Assembly (NCBI GenBank): GCA_964548585.1
Contig: CAZJRS010000051.1
Location: forward strand, 1 to 24,967
Origin: Methanocella_A sp964548585
Lineage (GTDB): Archaea > Halobacteriota > Methanocellia > Methanocellales > Methanocellaceae
Direction: 5' to 3'
DNA length: 24,967 nucleotides
Each line of letters begins with the position of its first letter. Positions within the stretch are counted from its first letter, which is position 1. Shown here one piece after another: positions 7,721-15,025 of the stretch. The notes under the pieces are model-generated. The model worked only from the letters and a program-made list of their open reading frames with translations. It was not told the origin of the DNA and did not search any database. The translations under genes and the position numbers were made by a program.

Positions 7721-8259
7721 TGGGCTTGCTTGATTTTTTAAAGCTGAAGTCGATTAAAGCCAGCTCTGCAGGCATGGCCAGCCTGAAAGACGGCCGGGAA
7801 GCGATGGAGCAGGCTGGTTTGCAGTTCTCAGGCAAAGCCGGTCTCTGCTACAGAGCTTCGGCTATGTGCAAGGATACGATCAGTAAAGCGGTACGATATC
7901 CCCGGAGCATGGGCATTACCGGGATGTGCAGGGCTGCGGATGACTCGTATGGGTGTACGTGGATCCTGCTGGAGGACGATCAGGTCGAGAGGACGGTCGC
8001 ATCAGCCATGGCCGCATTCGACACATTTGAGGCATCAGGCTGCGAGCCCGAATTCCTCTGTGCAGTCTTCGCTTACGAGATGGACAGCCAAAAGGTCTAC
8101 TGGATCTACAACAGGCATGGAAAGTTCTATCCGTTTGTGCCCGTAGCGGATGACAGGGACAACGAGCTTGAGCTTAGCCTGAAGAGACAGCTGAAAGAGA
8201 CCATGCCGTTGGAGAATGTGCTAAGCCAGTGGTACCCTTTGTGGGGTATGCCCATCTAG
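7720..8259 (+). CDS. pspAB: PspA-associated protein PspAB
   Basis: A 179-aa cytoplasmic protein. I recognise the archaeal/actinobacterial PspAB pattern: N-terminal MGLLDFLK, a central DSYGCTWILLED, then CAVFAYE, VYWIYNRHGKFYPF and the C-terminal WYPLW. PspAB is encoded beside htpX in many archaea, and here its ATG overlaps the htpX stop by one base (TGATG), strongly supporting the call. Its biochemical role is not established; the context is envelope stress with PspA. The stop TAG (8257-8259) overlaps the TAG of the convergent pspAA within the palindrome CTAG. A Leu/Lys-rich amphipathic N-terminus could touch the membrane (inference). Confidence 0.85.
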   Translation: MGLLDFLKLKSIKASSAGMASLKDGREAMEQAGLQFSGKAGLCYRASAMCKDTISKAVRYPRSMGITGMCRAADDSYGCTWILLEDDQVERTVASAMAAFDTFEASGCEPEFLCAVFAYEMDSQKVYWIYNRHGKFYPFVPVADDRDNELELSLKRQLKETMPLENVLSQWYPLWGMPI

Positions 8260-8534
8260 CCAGGAATGAGTCCTTCGCCCACAAAGAGCTTCCGGGCTTC
8301 CTCAAAGGTCATGTCGGAGGGAGGCAGGATCAGGTCTGACTCTTTGATGGTATACGGGTCCATAGGCATTCCGTTCTTTTTGACCAGCTCGATCAACAGG
8401 TCGTAGCTATGTCTAAACCCTTCCCGGTCGTTACTGGCAATGCTCCTGACAATGGCGTTGTCCAGCGCATTGATCTCCTCGTAGTACAGCGAGGGCATGA
8501 TATACTGGTTATCGTTGAGAATGCGGACGATCAA
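8256..8534 (-). CDS. pspAA: PspA-associated protein PspAA
   Basis: A 92-aa protein matching the PspAA family from the first residues, MIVRIL, through DLILPPSDMTFEEARKL to the end GEGLIPG; known homologues share the I-x-P-P-x-D-x-T and GEGLIP motifs. The start is a TTG (8534-8532) inside a TTGA overlap with the pspA stop, and GGAGGTGA lies about 10 bases upstream, inside the end of pspA. The family start MIVRI leaves little doubt about the TTG. Translational coupling implies a fixed ratio with PspA, probably its partner. Function beyond association with PspA is unknown. Confidence 0.88.
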   Translation of the reverse strand: MIVRILNDNQYIMPSLYYEEINALDNAIVRSIASNDREGFRHSYDLLIELVKKNGMPMDPYTIKESDLILPPSDMTFEEARKLFVGEGLIPG

Positions 8535-9211
8535 CCCTGGTTCACCTCCGATTGAAGGCTCATGAGTGCACGATTCACAGATTCCCGGTCCTCATCAGAA
8601 ATTGTTAGGTCAGGCGATAAAGTAGTACAGTTTGTAGAGCAGTTTTCTATCAGGCGTTTGGACTCTTGACAGCACTTCCTGGCCATGGCCGAATTTTCCA
8701 GTGCCCGAACTACCGCAAAACGAACCGTTTCCAGCTCTTCATCGAGACCTGCCGTTGATTCGCTGATGCGTGAGCGAGCATCGACAGGGGAAAAATCTGC
8801 AAGAAATTCTTTCTCATTTTCACTGAACGTGTGTACTTTGATCCTGAGCGCCTCCAGAAGTGACTTAAGCTTTACCCGCTCAGTCTCCAGGGAATCGATC
8901 CGGGAATGGAGAGCGCCAAGCTCCCGGGAAATCAGGATCTTTAAGTATAGTGCTGAGGATGCCAGCCGGTCATTTCGTTCCCCCACAGACTTACGCGCCT
9001 TTGCATTAAGCTCAAGGATACAGCCCTCGAGCCCCGGTATCTGCGCCTCAATCTGCCCGGTCAACAAACCGTGCCCCATGATGGCCTCTTCTACAGAGGT
9101 TCGGAGTTCCTCGTAGCTTTTATACGGGTACCCGGGAGAGCCGGCAATTACCGAGCCCTGCCTCCTGGACTTAGCATGTATGCGGGCGGTGAGCCTGCTG
9201 AACAATCCCAT
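8531..9211 (-). CDS. pspA: PspA/IM30 family protein (divergent)
   Basis: A 226-aa mostly helical, charged protein with long coiled-coil stretches (about 30-75, 85-130 and 145-195) and an MGLFSRL-type amphipathic N-terminus, as in PspA/Vipp1 proteins that polymerise on and protect the cytoplasmic membrane. Sequence similarity to textbook PspA is weak; the identification depends largely on coupling to pspAA and on the facing htpX-pspAB pair. Unusual are the Cys residues in the C-terminal third (about positions 181, 182, 191 and 195). A TATA box 30-40 bp upstream gives a short leader without a clear ribosome site. Alternative: another coiled-coil partner of PspAA. Confidence 0.8.
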   Translation of the reverse strand: MGLFSRLTARIHAKSRRQGSVIAGSPGYPYKSYEELRTSVEEAIMGHGLLTGQIEAQIPGLEGCILELNAKARKSVGERNDRLASSALYLKILISRELGALHSRIDSLETERVKLKSLLEALRIKVHTFSENEKEFLADFSPVDARSRISESTAGLDEELETVRFAVVRALENSAMARKCCQESKRLIENCSTNCTTLSPDLTISDEDRESVNRALMSLQSEVNQG

Positions 9212-9240
9212 TATGATCCCGCTATAACATACGTGTTGAT

Positions 9241-9250
9241 TCTATAAACG
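9241..9250 (-). promoter_or_regulatory. TATA box of pspA-pspAA
   Basis: Minus-strand CGTTTATAGA is centred about 34 bp upstream of the pspA ATG, in the 41-bp gap to the kinase gene, showing that the stress pair has its own promoter although the upstream operon points the same way. Confidence 0.5.
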
Positions 9251-9252
9251 CA

Positions 9253-10266
9253 TTATCCGGGAGGTGAGCTGCGGAGGCACTCCATGGCATAATAGGCAAG
9301 CTTTTCCCGGTGGTCGGATGAATAATAGTTATTACGGGACATGCGAAACAGCGAATTAGCCATATATAGCGGGTTACGGGCTACTGCGCCTGCATAAACG
9401 GTCTCCGCATCTTTGAAATGGCTGGCATAAGACCGGTACAAATAGCCGATGTATGGGTCTGCCAGGTAAGGATTGCCCGTATACAGTATAGCCTCGTTGA
9501 AGAGTTCGCCAGCCATCATGCCGAGGTCATAGACAGGGTCGGCGGCTTTTGAACGCTCCAGGTCTATGGCATACATATGTCCGTCCCGGAACAGAAAATT
9601 TGACACGGTGACATCGCCGTGCACCAGTGAGCGCCCTGCCTTGCGAATCGAACTGGCCCGGCACCACCGGTGAACGAGATCGCCAGTCTCCTTCAGCGCC
9701 TCTAGCTGAATAGAGCCGCTGTAGAAGGATTGTTTGGCGTGCCGGATCAGTTCATTTTTAACGGAGCGGCTGCCGGTAGTCATGCCAGTCCGGGTCCTGA
9801 TGTGCAGATCGGAGAGAAAACCCGATAACAGATCCAGCTTGCGGTAGATTGAATTATCACCGGTCTGTAGCGCTGCGGCTGCATAGTGTCGAACATCTTT
9901 GCCACAAACGGCTTCCTCGATGAAAAACAGCGCTTTTGTGTCGCGGCAGATCGGCCTGACGCACCGGGAGTGCTTTCCGCCTGCCTGCATCCGCTGCAGA
10001 GATTGGAGGCATTCGTATTCCCTGTTCAGGCGACGGATGAGCCGGGTCGTGGAAGCTCCGGGATCGACGAAAGACTTGAGTACATACTTCCTGTGTTCGT
10101 CTCTCACCTCTAGAAGGAAGACCGGATGTGAGCCAGGTAGTCGCGTTAGCGACATCTCGGGCGTATACCCGAGCTTCATCGCTTTCCGGACTGGATATCT
10201 GGTCAAATGGCGGTATAGCCGGCAATACTTGCTAATCGGGCCTTCTTCGATGACGATCCCGGCCAT
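9253..10266 (-). CDS. APH-fold (aminoglycoside phosphotransferase-like) kinase
   Basis: A 337-aa protein with the small-molecule kinase fold. Lys64 in VLKSF and Glu83 in NREYECL fit the ATP-binding lobe; the catalytic loop is LVHGDVTVSNFLF (HGD at 216-218, Asn223) and the Mg motif is AIDLE (Asp235). The substrate cannot be read; in an archaeon a metabolite, sugar or lipid head group is more likely than an antibiotic. Its ATG shares one base with the stop of the upstream HAD gene (TAATG), so the two are translationally coupled and may act on related phosphorylated compounds. The gene ends 41 bp before pspA. Confidence 0.82.
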   Translation of the reverse strand: MAGIVIEEGPISKYCRLYRHLTRYPVRKAMKLGYTPEMSLTRLPGSHPVFLLEVRDEHRKYVLKSFVDPGASTTRLIRRLNREYECLQSLQRMQAGGKHSRCVRPICRDTKALFFIEEAVCGKDVRHYAAAALQTGDNSIYRKLDLLSGFLSDLHIRTRTGMTTGSRSVKNELIRHAKQSFYSGSIQLEALKETGDLVHRWCRASSIRKAGRSLVHGDVTVSNFLFRDGHMYAIDLERSKAADPVYDLGMMAGELFNEAILYTGNPYLADPYIGYLYRSYASHFKDAETVYAGAVARNPLYMANSLFRMSRNNYYSSDHREKLAYYAMECLRSSPPG

Positions 10267-10997
10267 TATTTCAGCTCTTCCAGAATTTTAAATAACTCAT
10301 CCACCTGGTTGATGACAAAGTCTGGCTTCGCTACGGCCACATCTTTATTGCCATACTCAGTCATCAAGAGCACGCTTTTCATGCCTGCATCGTTAGCTCC
10401 TCTGACATCACGGGTCGTATCGTTGCCGATGTATATGGCTTCAGAGGGTTTCACGCCGAGCCTGCGAAGACATTCGCTAAACAAACGTACATCGGGCTTA
10501 CGGTACCCGAACTCAGCAGAGACGATGATCGACCGGAAGAACCCGTGGATGCCGAGCATCCTCAGTTCCGGGTACGCGTGATCCTGCTGTGCATCCGATA
10601 CGATGCCGAGCAAATAGCGATCTTTCAGCTGGCTTAGGGTCTGGTATACGCCACTGTAGAGCTTGACCTTCCGGGCAGCCAGTGACCGCTGGAGCTTCAC
10701 CAGATCGCTGACGATCGTACTGCTATTGATGTCGGGGCCGGTATAAGCGTACTGGTTTTCGTACAGGATCTCGTACCAGATTCTCCGATAGTCATGTTCG
10801 GGGTACTGTTCCTTGTTGTACTTCTTCTGCTGCCCTTTCTTCTCATAGAAAAACCACCGAAGCTCGTCGGTAGAAAGGTATATGCTCTGGTACTTGAGGT
10901 ACGCCGCCAGTTGATCGTATACAAAGACGTCGTCTTCTTTCGTCTTGATGTCGATCAACGTCGTGTAAATATCGGAGACAACCGCCTTTATTCCCAA
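10266..10997 (-). CDS. HAD-superfamily hydrolase with dehalogenase-type motif I
   Basis: A 243-aa HAD protein. Motif I is SDIYTTLID (nucleophile Asp9), motif II VSDAQ (about 164-168), motif III Lys in GYRKPD, motif IV IGNDTTRDVRGA. The residue two after the nucleophile is Tyr instead of the Asp found in HAD phosphatases, as in haloacid dehalogenases; activity is therefore uncertain. A helical cap domain spans about 17-120. The start is TTG at 10997 with GAGGGA 7 bases upstream; the gene overlaps the end of phoU by 10 bp and the kinase start by 1 bp, indicating one operon. Confidence 0.88.
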   Translation of the reverse strand: MGIKAVVSDIYTTLIDIKTKEDDVFVYDQLAAYLKYQSIYLSTDELRWFFYEKKGQQKKYNKEQYPEHDYRRIWYEILYENQYAYTGPDINSSTIVSDLVKLQRSLAARKVKLYSGVYQTLSQLKDRYLLGIVSDAQQDHAYPELRMLGIHGFFRSIIVSAEFGYRKPDVRLFSECLRRLGVKPSEAIYIGNDTTRDVRGANDAGMKSVLLMTEYGNKDVAVAKPDFVINQVDELFKILEELK

Positions 10998-11680
10998 CTG
11001 ATATCCCTCTCGCCAAAGGGCACGTGCATCGGAACGCTGCGCTCGGTCAGCCGGCCGGTCTTGATGTACTCGACACGCTCAGCGATATCGGTGATATGAT
11101 CCCCGATCCGCTCCAGCGCCCTTGCCGCGATGATCAGGTAAATGATGTTAGTCGCGGTCCCGGGCTCATGGACGATCTCCTCCAGGCCTTTATGGAAGAC
11201 TTCGCCGTAGAGTCGGTCGATTTCCAGGTCGTCGGTAAATACCTGCTCAAGGTGTACCGGATCGGAGCGGGCATACGAATCCATCGACTGCTTCAGCATA
11301 TGTCCGGCGATCTCAGCCATCCTCAGGATCTCCATGGAAGTCCCGGATACAGGCTTGTTTGCCAGTGCCCGGGTAACCCGTGAGACTGATACAGAATAGT
11401 CCCCTATTCGTTCCAGATCAACGATGAGCCGGTATGTGGCAGCAACAACCCGCAGTGTCTTGCCTTCGAGATTACTGCCGAAAGCATCCAGACACTTCTT
11501 ATCGATGGCAATGTTCAGCCGATCGATCTCTTCATCACGGTCGATGACCTTAGCAGCCAGATCAACATCCCTGTCGCCCAGAGAATGTACCGAGTCCTGG
11601 ATGGACTGCATCACCAAGCCGGCCATCTTCAGCGTATCAGCTACGATCGACTTGACTTCAATCAGTTGCGGCATAGACAT
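10988..11680 (-). CDS. phoU: PhoU-family phosphate uptake regulator
   Basis: A helical protein of about 230 aa with the two three-helix-bundle repeats of PhoU. The metal/phosphate-signalling signatures are seen in each half: DLERIGDYSVSVSR and ALERIGDHITDIAERVEYI (E-R-I-G-D). PhoU controls phosphate transport and persistence in bacteria; in archaea it usually sits with pst genes, which are absent here. The start is uncertain: ATG 11680 or 11674 gives the usual family N-terminus, but the frame is open with ATG at 11701 and TTG at 11704, and no site has a good ribosome binding sequence. First gene of the phoU-HAD-kinase unit. Confidence 0.92.
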   Translation of the reverse strand: MSMPQLIEVKSIVADTLKMAGLVMQSIQDSVHSLGDRDVDLAAKVIDRDEEIDRLNIAIDKKCLDAFGSNLEGKTLRVVAATYRLIVDLERIGDYSVSVSRVTRALANKPVSGTSMEILRMAEIAGHMLKQSMDSYARSDPVHLEQVFTDDLEIDRLYGEVFHKGLEEIVHEPGTATNIIYLIIAARALERIGDHITDIAERVEYIKTGRLTERSVPMHVPFGERDISWE

Positions 11681-11854
11681 CGTCGGCGGATACCGACACA
11701 TCAAGGTTATGCCCCAAAAACTTAAGATCGTCCCGAGGAAAAAGATTCCACTGGGCAGTAAAATGTATGTTTATATTGTGATGAAATCCTGGTAAGTCAG
11801 TGTATCGAGCCATTGCATATAAGCCTGTGATGGAGTACGATCGCTGCGCTGTGT

Positions 11855-11860
11855 AAAAAA
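11855..11860 (-). terminator. T6 terminator after queD
   Basis: TTTTTT follows the queD stop codon by one base on the minus strand; no hairpin precedes it. It marks the end of the RHH-que operon. Confidence 0.5.
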
Positions 11861-11861
11861 G

Positions 11862-12200
11862 TTAGAGATCACCCATCTCGCACCACTTGCCCTTCCCCTC
11901 CCACATCCGTAGCACGAACGGGAAGGGTATCTTGTCCTTCAGCTTGCCATGCACGGATTCGCACAGGTTCTCCACGCTTGGGTACTCCACGATCTCGTTC
12001 AGGCATCTGTGGTCGTACTCGCTCAGCACTTTCCGCAGAATGCTCTTCAGGTCATAGAAATCCATGACCATGCCGGAGCCTTTCTTTTCGCCTTCGATGA
12101 TCAGTTCAACTTTGTAGGTGTGCCCATGCATTCCGCCGCAGGTCGTGTGCCCGGGCAGAAAATGTGCACTATCGATATACTCTATAACTCCTAGTCTCAT
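11862..12200 (-). CDS. queD: 6-carboxy-tetrahydropterin synthase QueD (PTPS family)
   Basis: A 112-aa T-fold enzyme that converts dihydroneopterin triphosphate to 6-carboxytetrahydropterin, the first dedicated step to preQ0. The zinc ligands are His13 (SAHFLPGH) and His25/His27 (MHGHTYKVE); Cys21 in CGGMHGH is the catalytic Cys typical of the PTPS/QueD family, and DHRCLNE carries the catalytic Asp-His. PSVENL and the C-terminal WEG complete the signature. It is short but complete. The ATG follows the queE TAA without a gap (TAAATG). In archaea the product feeds archaeosine synthesis on tRNA. Confidence 0.94.
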   Translation of the reverse strand: MRLGVIEYIDSAHFLPGHTTCGGMHGHTYKVELIIEGEKKGSGMVMDFYDLKSILRKVLSEYDHRCLNEIVEYPSVENLCESVHGKLKDKIPFPFVLRMWEGKGKWCEMGDL

Positions 12201-12938
12201 TTACAAACACCCCCACATTCGGTGGGTCTGGGGTATTACTCTCACTTCTTCGACAACATCCTTTGCCGCTTTTTGCAGATCTAACACAAACTGCGGGGAT
12301 ACAGCGCCCACGGACCCGACAGGGGTCACGGGCTGCAGCACAAGTGTAGAGATACAGTCGCTGATCTGGTCCAGCGCATGTAGCATATCTTCTTTACTTA
12401 GATCTGGGTTCACTATGATCTTACAGAAGCAGTCCCTGAAGCTTGTCTTTCGCAGGATGCTAAACGATCGGGCCGTCGCGTTGAAGTACTTCTCGTACTG
12501 GTCTTTGAAATCACAGTGGGATTTGAGCTTGAAGTCGCCGGATACGATCTTCACCACATCCTTGACGTCCTTGGCGCCATCGGGAAGCGTCATGTTGGTC
12601 TCGAGGTAGAGTGGATACTTTGCGCCTTTGAGGTCCTTGATGAAGCTGGCGTATAACAGTGGCTCTCCCCCGGTCAGCGATATCGAATGGATACCCGGGT
12701 CTTTCTCCGCGATCTGCAATAGCCTCGACGGAGTCATCGGGTTTTCCTCGGTGGTAAACTGCCCGGATCCCGGGCTGGCTTCGACCTGGCACTTTTGGGT
12801 GCTGTCCCAGTCCTTGGGCGTATCACAGTAGAGGCACTCCAGGTTGCACTTCGGGAACCGGACGAACGCCTGGCGGTATCCTACGTAGGGCCCTTCCCCC
12901 TGCACGCTGACAAAGATCTCTCTGACCGGCGCCTTCAT
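12201..12938 (-). CDS. queE: 7-carboxy-7-deazaguanine synthase QueE (radical SAM)
   Basis: A 245-aa radical SAM enzyme that contracts 6-carboxytetrahydropterin to 7-carboxy-7-deazaguanine. REIFVSVQGEGPYVG is the classical N-terminus; the cluster ligands form CNLECLYCD (C-x3-C-x2-C) and SLTGGEPLL is the SAM-binding GGE motif. The start at 12938 is an ATG in an ATGA overlap with the DUF366 stop; the frame is open 18 codons upstream but those residues do not resemble the family. About 20 residues between the cluster and the GGE motif form a family-typical insertion. Coupled on both sides, to DUF366 and queD. Confidence 0.95.
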   Translation of the reverse strand: MKAPVREIFVSVQGEGPYVGYRQAFVRFPKCNLECLYCDTPKDWDSTQKCQVEASPGSGQFTTEENPMTPSRLLQIAEKDPGIHSISLTGGEPLLYASFIKDLKGAKYPLYLETNMTLPDGAKDVKDVVKIVSGDFKLKSHCDFKDQYEKYFNATARSFSILRKTSFRDCFCKIIVNPDLSKEDMLHALDQISDCISTLVLQPVTPVGSVGAVSPQFVLDLQKAAKDVVEEVRVIPQTHRMWGCL

Positions 12939-13489
12939 GAGAACGCCCCCAGCGGGCGGGATTTTCGCATGTCCCGCTGAATATCGTCGCACTCGGATGC
13001 ATAGCGGCTGCCGATCTCAGCCATGAGATCGTCAGGGTCGGTGACACCGGCCTTTTCGAGACTGCCCCACTCGTCGCAGTGGACATTTATGGCAAAATGG
13101 ATCTTGTGACTGACAGCACTGGCGGATGCAATGGATATTGAGGCTTTCTCACCGTTGAAGAACAGATCATCGCCGGATCTGGTCGAGTAGACTTTGCGAT
13201 CCCGCAGTGCCTCTGCGGCGATGCAGGAGAGAAGCCGCTGGCGAGTATAAGCGAGGGCGATCGAGGTAGAGTCGAAGTGCTCCGCTATGAAGTGGATCAT
13301 GTCAGGGGAGGATATCTGCTCCTCGTTCAGCTTGTCCTCAAGGTCGATCATGTGATTGGGCGTAACGTCGCACGGGCCCCGGAAACACACGATGCTGTCC
13401 TCCTGTACTTTGTAGATCGTATAAGCCCACAGCGAGCTGATCTGGCTACCGTCGTACTCCATGGTCCGATCGGCTATGATACATTTCAT
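12935..13489 (-). CDS. DUF366 family protein in the preQ0 operon
   Basis: A 184-aa protein recognised as DUF366 (COG2029) by MKCIIADRTMEYDGSQ, LWAY, DSIVCFRGPC, the MIDLED motif, and the later RSGDDLFFN and KASISIASASAVSHKIHF segments. The family has no established function. Here it overlaps queC (ATGA) at its start and queE (ATGA) at its end, so it is made in step with preQ0 enzymes and plausibly acts in that pathway or in archaeosine metabolism; this is inference from context. Conserved Arg/Asp/Glu residues in RSGDDL could be catalytic. Soluble, no signal peptide. Confidence 0.88.
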   Translation of the reverse strand: MKCIIADRTMEYDGSQISSLWAYTIYKVQEDSIVCFRGPCDVTPNHMIDLEDKLNEEQISSPDMIHFIAEHFDSTSIALAYTRQRLLSCIAAEALRDRKVYSTRSGDDLFFNGEKASISIASASAVSHKIHFAINVHCDEWGSLEKAGVTDPDDLMAEIGSRYASECDDIQRDMRKSRPLGAFS

Positions 13490-14175
13490 TGGTTTATGCC
13501 TCCTGTAAAAGGGTCGGCTATCCCTGCCCGGTTAAAAGCCCGGGCTCGCCTCATGCAGCTTTCGCATTTGCCGCAGGGCTTTTCGGCTGCGTAATAGCAG
13601 CTCCAGCTTAAGTCTAACGGAGCACTAATCTTCATGCCCGCTCGGATGATCGCTTCTTTATCGAGATGGATAACAGGAGCGACGACTTCAACCTTATTCT
13701 CACATGAAAAAGTTAAGCTTTTGTTTACCGCATCCACGTAAGCCTGGGTGTTATCGGGGAACGTCGCACCCTCTTCTGCGTTGAAGCCGCACACGATGCG
13801 GCTGTAGCCGAAAGCATCACCATAAGCCGCTGCAATATTGATGAACGCGCCATTCCGGTTCGGCACCCATACCTGATGGGCGGTCTCCAGCGCACGACCA
13901 GTGATATCGTCCAGTTCAGCTTCCGTCGGCTCCGGCACTCCGGCTTCACGGCTGACCAGCGCAGTCTTAGTGATGGCTTTCAGCCACAGAAGATCGATAA
14001 CGATGTGCTTGATACCATAACGTTCACAAATCCTGCGAGCCATCTCAATCTCTTTGGATGCCGCCCGCTGGCCGTAATCGAACGTGATTGCGAGAGCAAC
14101 GCCGTGCTCATCATGCTCTTGCTTAAACGCCACGACAGAGTCCAGCCCGCTGGAAAGTAATGCAATTGACTTCAG
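13486..14175 (-). CDS. queC: 7-cyano-7-deazaguanine (preQ0) synthase QueC, CTG start
   Basis: A 229-aa ATP-dependent enzyme that converts 7-carboxy-7-deazaguanine and ammonia to preQ0. The PP-loop ATP site SSGLDS is at residues 8-13, FDYGQ follows at about 33, and the C-terminal zinc site CYYAAEKPCGKCESC has four Cys. The frame opens only after a TAA at 14181-14179 and contains no ATG, GTG or TTG before the PP-loop; the first such codon, GTG 14133, would delete it. The CTG at 14175 yields the family N-terminus MKSIALLSSGLDS, lies 7 bases after AAGGGGG, and forms a CTGA overlap with the RHH gene stop, mirroring the ATGA overlaps downstream. A sequencing error ATG to CTG is the alternative. Confidence 0.9.
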   Translation of the reverse strand: MKSIALLSSGLDSVVAFKQEHDEHGVALAITFDYGQRAASKEIEMARRICERYGIKHIVIDLLWLKAITKTALVSREAGVPEPTEAELDDITGRALETAHQVWVPNRNGAFINIAAAYGDAFGYSRIVCGFNAEEGATFPDNTQAYVDAVNKSLTFSCENKVEVVAPVIHLDKEAIIRAGMKISAPLDLSWSCYYAAEKPCGKCESCMRRARAFNRAGIADPFTGGINQ

Positions 14176-14354
14176 TTCTTAGCCCCCTTCTTCGTGCGGC
14201 CCCGCCGCTCGTCAATCTCATCGAGCGCATCCAGGAGCCGCCTGAGGGCGGCTCGAATTGCATCGGATTGGCTGACATATTTTTTGTCTTCGCCCACGTG
14301 AGCCATAAGGTCCTCATACAGCTCCTGCGGGATGTCTACACAGATTTTTGGCAT
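14172..14354 (-). CDS. Ribbon-helix-helix (CopG-type) transcriptional regulator
   Basis: A 60-aa DNA-binding protein. The beta-strand MPKICVDIPQELYEDLMAHV and the following S-QSDAIRAALRRLLDAL helices are the RHH fold, and the C-terminus is a basic tail RRGRTKKGAKN. It is the first gene of the preQ0 operon and overlaps queC by CTGA. Palindromic GGGTA half-sites lie directly upstream between its TATA box and ATG, so autoregulation of the operon is likely; that would tie archaeosine-precursor synthesis to an unknown signal. It has no ligand domain of the NikR type. No toxin gene adjoins, so an antitoxin role is unlikely. Confidence 0.85.
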   Translation of the reverse strand: MPKICVDIPQELYEDLMAHVGEDKKYVSQSDAIRAALRRLLDALDEIDERRGRTKKGAKN

Positions 14355-14358
14355 GATA

Positions 14359-14376
14359 TACCCCGGGTATTACCCC
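14359..14376 (-). promoter_or_regulatory. Putative RHH operator: overlapping GGGTA/TACCC palindromes
   Basis: Two perfect palindromes with a one-base centre share an arm: TACCC-C-GGGTA (14359-14369) and GGGTA-T-TACCC (14365-14375). Half-sites thus alternate every 6 bp, the kind of tandem site bound by RHH dimers side by side. They lie between the TATA box and the regulator ATG at 14354. Confidence 0.6.
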
Positions 14377-14390
14377 AGTATTACTTTGAT

Positions 14391-14400
14391 AATATTTATA
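14391..14400 (-). promoter_or_regulatory. TATA box of the RHH-que operon
   Basis: Minus-strand TATAAATATT lies about 41 bp upstream of the ATG, which places the transcript start close to 14370, inside the palindromic half-sites. Confidence 0.55.
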
Positions 14401-14503
14401 GCCACCTGTACAGGGCTATGTAAGCACTACAATAATAAAAAGTATAAGCGCGGATTATTTCCCGAGAAGAAAGGATTTAATATCCTATGCTTAGTCACTC
14501 AGC

Positions 14504-15025
14504 ATGAGGTATCAGGTGGGTACAATAGCTTTTGCTGTCGTGGTATTGGGAGCAGTACTCATCGCCGCCAACTTCAGCTACGGGCTGGTCCACGAGACCG
14601 CCCACGCCCTGGTCGTAAAAGCCCTGGGTGGGCAGGTGTTTGGTATATATGTCAATCCCTTCGGGCTGGATGCCTTTACGGAGCACTCGCAAATGGCGGG
14701 CCCGAGTTTTATTCTGATTGAACTGGCAGGTTTAGGCGCTACGACAATTGCTGCGATATTCCTGACCATGATAGGAAAAGAGGCCGTACCGGCTTTCTTC
14801 GCGCTACGCACGGCGATATATGCGCTGAACTATGCCCCGGGAACGGATATTTCGAACGTTTATTACGCGTTTGGAAACGCAACGTGGGCAATCTCCGCCG
14901 CCATTCTTGCGATCAACCTCATCGCTCTTGCCTATGTCCTGGGACGCCGCTACGCGCCGCCGACACTCACAAGTCTTTTTTCATCTTTATCGCGTGAATA
15001 TCCTGCGCATAATAGTGGGGAATGA
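14504..15025 (+). CDS. Small M50-like membrane metallopeptidase candidate
   Basis: A 173-aa membrane protein with about four or five helices. HETAH at 30-34 within the first helix pair is a zinc HExxH motif, and NYAPGTD at 109-115 resembles the N-x-x-P-G-x-D motif of site-2 protease-like enzymes; LGGQVFGIYVNPFG between them is typical of M50 relatives. Together they suggest intramembrane proteolysis, substrate unknown. A TATA-like GATTTAATATCC lies about 25 bp upstream of the ATG, giving a leaderless mRNA; no ribosome site is seen. The 3' end overlaps the convergent rimI by 59 bp, unusual here; the shared region codes for the hydrophilic tail of this protein. Confidence 0.72.
   Translation: MRYQVGTIAFAVVVLGAVLIAANFSYGLVHETAHALVVKALGGQVFGIYVNPFGLDAFTEHSQMAGPSFILIELAGLGATTIAAIFLTMIGKEAVPAFFALRTAIYALNYAPGTDISNVYYAFGNATWAISAAILAINLIALAYVLGRRYAPPTLTSLFSSLSREYPAHNSGE

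Noticed and set aside
14172..14354. RHH protein as antitoxin of a toxin-antitoxin pair
   Set aside because: The next gene is queC, not a toxin; the operon is metabolic.
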